Positions 61,639 through 64,000 of a DNA stretch of 64,000 nt are shown here, one piece after another. Within the stretch, counting starts at the first letter, position 1; the number at the start of each line of letters is the position of its first letter. The notes below the pieces were generated by a model that worked only from the letters and a program-made list of their open reading frames with translations, had not been told where the DNA came from and did no database searches. The stretch is from Clostridiaceae bacterium DTU079 (GTDB taxonomy: Bacteria; Bacillota; Clostridia; Acetivibrionales; Acetivibrionaceae). The stretch is taken from positions 230,148 through 294,147 of the forward strand of contig LFSC01000009.1 in NCBI GenBank assembly GCA_001512505.1. The letters run 5' to 3'. A program made the translations under genes and the position numbers.

Positions 61639-61699
61639 AAAAGCTCATGGACACCGGGCTCTTTCGCTTTTAATCATTTCACTTTTTAAAATCCCGGGT
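61639..61699 (-). repeat. Multi-hairpin intergenic repeat, family 1, copy D (diverged)
   Basis: Minus strand GTGAAATGATTAAAAGCGAAAGAGCCCGGTGTCCATGAGCTTTT. Confidence 0.6.
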
Positions 61700-61702
61700 A
61701 TT

Positions 61703-61965
61703 AAAAAACCTTCATCCCAAAATAATGGGACGAAGGTAATCTACGCGGTACCACCCAAATTTTTTATAGACCTCTACAGCCTATAAACACTCTTACGCAA
61801 ATAACGGTTGCCGACCGTCATCTCCTACTTATCGGTTACCGATGTTCAGGATGCAGCTCAAGAGGGAACTTCAACGGTTTGCTCTGATAAAGATACTCTC
61901 AGCCTCCGGTATCTTCTCTCTTCTATCCGCGAAAACCGTCTACTCTCTCCGTCATAGCCTTTAGA
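61703..61965 (-). promoter_or_regulatory. T-box leader (tRNA-Phe sensing) controlling pheST
   Basis: T-box core GGGTGGTACCGCG; Stem I GAGAG-AGTAG-ACGGTTT...AAACCGT-TGAAGTTCC-CTCTT with specifier UUC (61868-61866); terminator CTTCGTCCCATTATTTTGGGATGAAGGTTTTTT. Confidence 0.93.
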
Positions 61966-62094
61966 TATAATTTTATAAATTATAACATAAATCCAATCAA
62001 TATACAATCTGCATTTTTTAATTAGATGCATTAAATAAACACAAAGAAAATATTCAAATCAAAAGTTTCAAAAAACCATAGACATTAAATACAA

Positions 62095-62877
62095 TTAATG
62101 GTAATCCCACAATCTTCTAGTTTCTATTTCATCTTCTGCAATAACACCGTTTTTTATGCTTTCTTTTTTCAGTTCATCATAATAAAGTGCACAAGTTGTT
62201 ACAATATACGGGATCGTAATGATAAAGCCCAATGAGAAAGTTGCTATTGAAAACAGTATCCAACCTATAAAGCTTAAAATCAAAATAAAGAATTCTTTTC
62301 TATGTCCCTTCATCATTCTTTTGCTGAGTTTTACAACCTTTCTGATATCCATTCCGGGATTGTCGGCAAGGATAAAGAAGGACATACTTAAATCTATCAT
62401 CTTGATAATACCCGGAACAATCAGAAAAAACAAAAACAAAAGTGTTAAAAAAGTCGTCCAGATATACAAGGCCGCTGAGTTTATGAAATATTTAAAACCA
62501 AAAAAAACATACTTTATACTTATCCGGTATGGGTTGTGGGCTGCATCAAGATTAATCTTTAATTTTTTGCCGACCTTTACTTCCATCCCAAAAACGCTAA
62601 ATACTCCCTTTTTTAGCCTTTCTTTTCTGTATTCTTCTTTCTCCTTTTTAGATCTAGGCTCCTTTTCCAACCGTGCCAGGCCGAGAAAATAAATGGCAAG
62701 CCCCAAAACAATCGGACCGTTAATTATTAATGACAATTCCAATCCAATATGCCTTAAAAAGAAAAATAACAAAGCATAAAACGCTACAAACATTAAATAC
62801 AATATCGCCAAATTCGAACCGTTATTACTTAGCTGAAAACGAGCTTTTCTTTTTAATTGGCTCAAAGTCATTTCCAT
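62095..62877 (-). CDS. DUF975 family membrane protein
   Basis: 'KRKARFQLSNNGSN' N-terminus, TM helices, 'DLSMSFFILADNPGMDIRKVVKLSKRMMKGHRKEFFIL'. Confidence 0.85.
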   Translation of the reverse strand: MEMTLSQLKRKARFQLSNNGSNLAILYLMFVAFYALLFFFLRHIGLELSLIINGPIVLGLAIYFLGLARLEKEPRSKKEKEEYRKERLKKGVFSVFGMEVKVGKKLKINLDAAHNPYRISIKYVFFGFKYFINSAALYIWTTFLTLLFLFFLIVPGIIKMIDLSMSFFILADNPGMDIRKVVKLSKRMMKGHRKEFFILILSFIGWILFSIATFSLGFIITIPYIVTTCALYYDELKKESIKNGVIAEDEIETRRLWDYH

Positions 62878-62995
62878 TGATTATTACCCCCAAATACAAC
62901 TAAACAGTTATCTATCTTAAGCTTAATAGTATTAATTTTAACATATTCTAAAACCCAAAACAAATAAAATTATGATAACAAAATATCAAAGAAAA

Positions 62996-63727
62996 TTAAT
63001 ATTCCCATATTTCGGTTATGCCTATTTCATCTTCGGCAATAACGCCTCTTTTGATGTTCTCTTTCTTGAGTTCGGTATAAAAAACAGCATTAGACGCGAT
63101 TATTTACGGAATCGTAATAACAGTTCCCAGTAAACAAGTTATAAGAGAAAAAGCAACCCAGCCAACAAAGCTTAAGTTTAAAAGTACAAATTTTTTCTTA
63201 TATCCTTCCATCATTTTATCGCTAAGCTGAAGTGCTTCACTAATGCTTATATCAGGTTTATCCGCCATTATATAAAAGCACATGCTTGAACTAATAAGTT
63301 TTATTATTCCGGGGATTATCAATAAAAGCGACCACAATGCAGTTCTGAGAATAATGGCCAAAAGCATTGCATGAGCTTTGAAATAATACTTAAAACCGAA
63401 CAAAATCGGTTTAAGAGATGTTTTATTTGTTCTTACAATTTTCGTGGAATATAAAATTCCAAACGGACTTATCATAGGAATATCCAATATACCGGTCTTC
63501 TCGCCGTCAGCTAATTTTTCCGTTCTTACCATATAGACACTGTATATGGCGGTACCCAGTAAAAGCGGCGACAAGATTAATAAGATAATGATTTTTCCTG
63601 GATATCCCAATTCAAAAAATGTCGATAAAATAACATAAAAAGCAAACGTAATAATAACACAGTTCAAACCTGTACCGCTTAATTGAAACCGTGCTATCCT
63701 CTTTATGTCACCAATACTTTTCTCCAT
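62996..63727 (-). pseudogene. DUF975 family paralogue interrupted by an in-frame TAA at 63104-63106
   Basis: Frame continues past the stop as IIASNAVFYTELKKENIKRGVIAEDEIGITEIWEY*, matching the tail of the neighbour (IVTTCALYYDELKKESIKNGVIAEDEIETRRLWDYH). Confidence 0.75.
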
Positions 63728-63817
63728 AATTCCCTCCCTCAATAAAATTTAAATAGTAATAAATTAATTTATCGGTTATAATTATATTAACATATTTTTA
63801 GCCCATTACTCTACTAA

Positions 63818-64000
<183 letters not shown>

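Overview
The window looks like a low-GC Firmicutes/Clostridia chromosome. The partial gene at the right edge closely resembles the N-terminus of Acetivibrio (Clostridium) thermocellum-type BglA, recalled from memory, so the organism assignment is inference. Most of the window is ordinary housekeeping content, largely on the minus strand: fabI, glgD/glgC, a probable Re-citrate synthase/aconitase/GntR operon, cobalamin nucleotide-loop genes, ACT/hom/lysC plus thrC, folC, secA, cca, pgi, and pheST behind a Phe T-box. There are two tRNAs (Val-GAC, Leu-UAG). I found no CRISPR array, rRNA, prophage or transposase. Less ordinary items: (i) two families of dispersed palindromic intergenic elements, one of which creates the spurious look-alike ORFs 'KARDIESL..FHFIPRGQ'; (ii) a GntR-type palindrome (ATTGTATACAAT) overlapping the -10 box of the Re-citrate synthase operon; (iii) a consensus promoter plus terminator bounding an unannotated ~145-nt RNA or leader near 2.5-2.65 kb; (iv) a 55-aa small membrane protein gene missing from the ORF track; (v) a DUF975-like gene broken by one in-frame TAA; (vi) an ABC/FtsX-permease operon containing a large COG1361/CARDB-like exported protein; (vii) a putative starch-binding-like protein with a histone-like Lys/Ala/Ser tail. 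Nothing here is clearly a new defence or mobile system.
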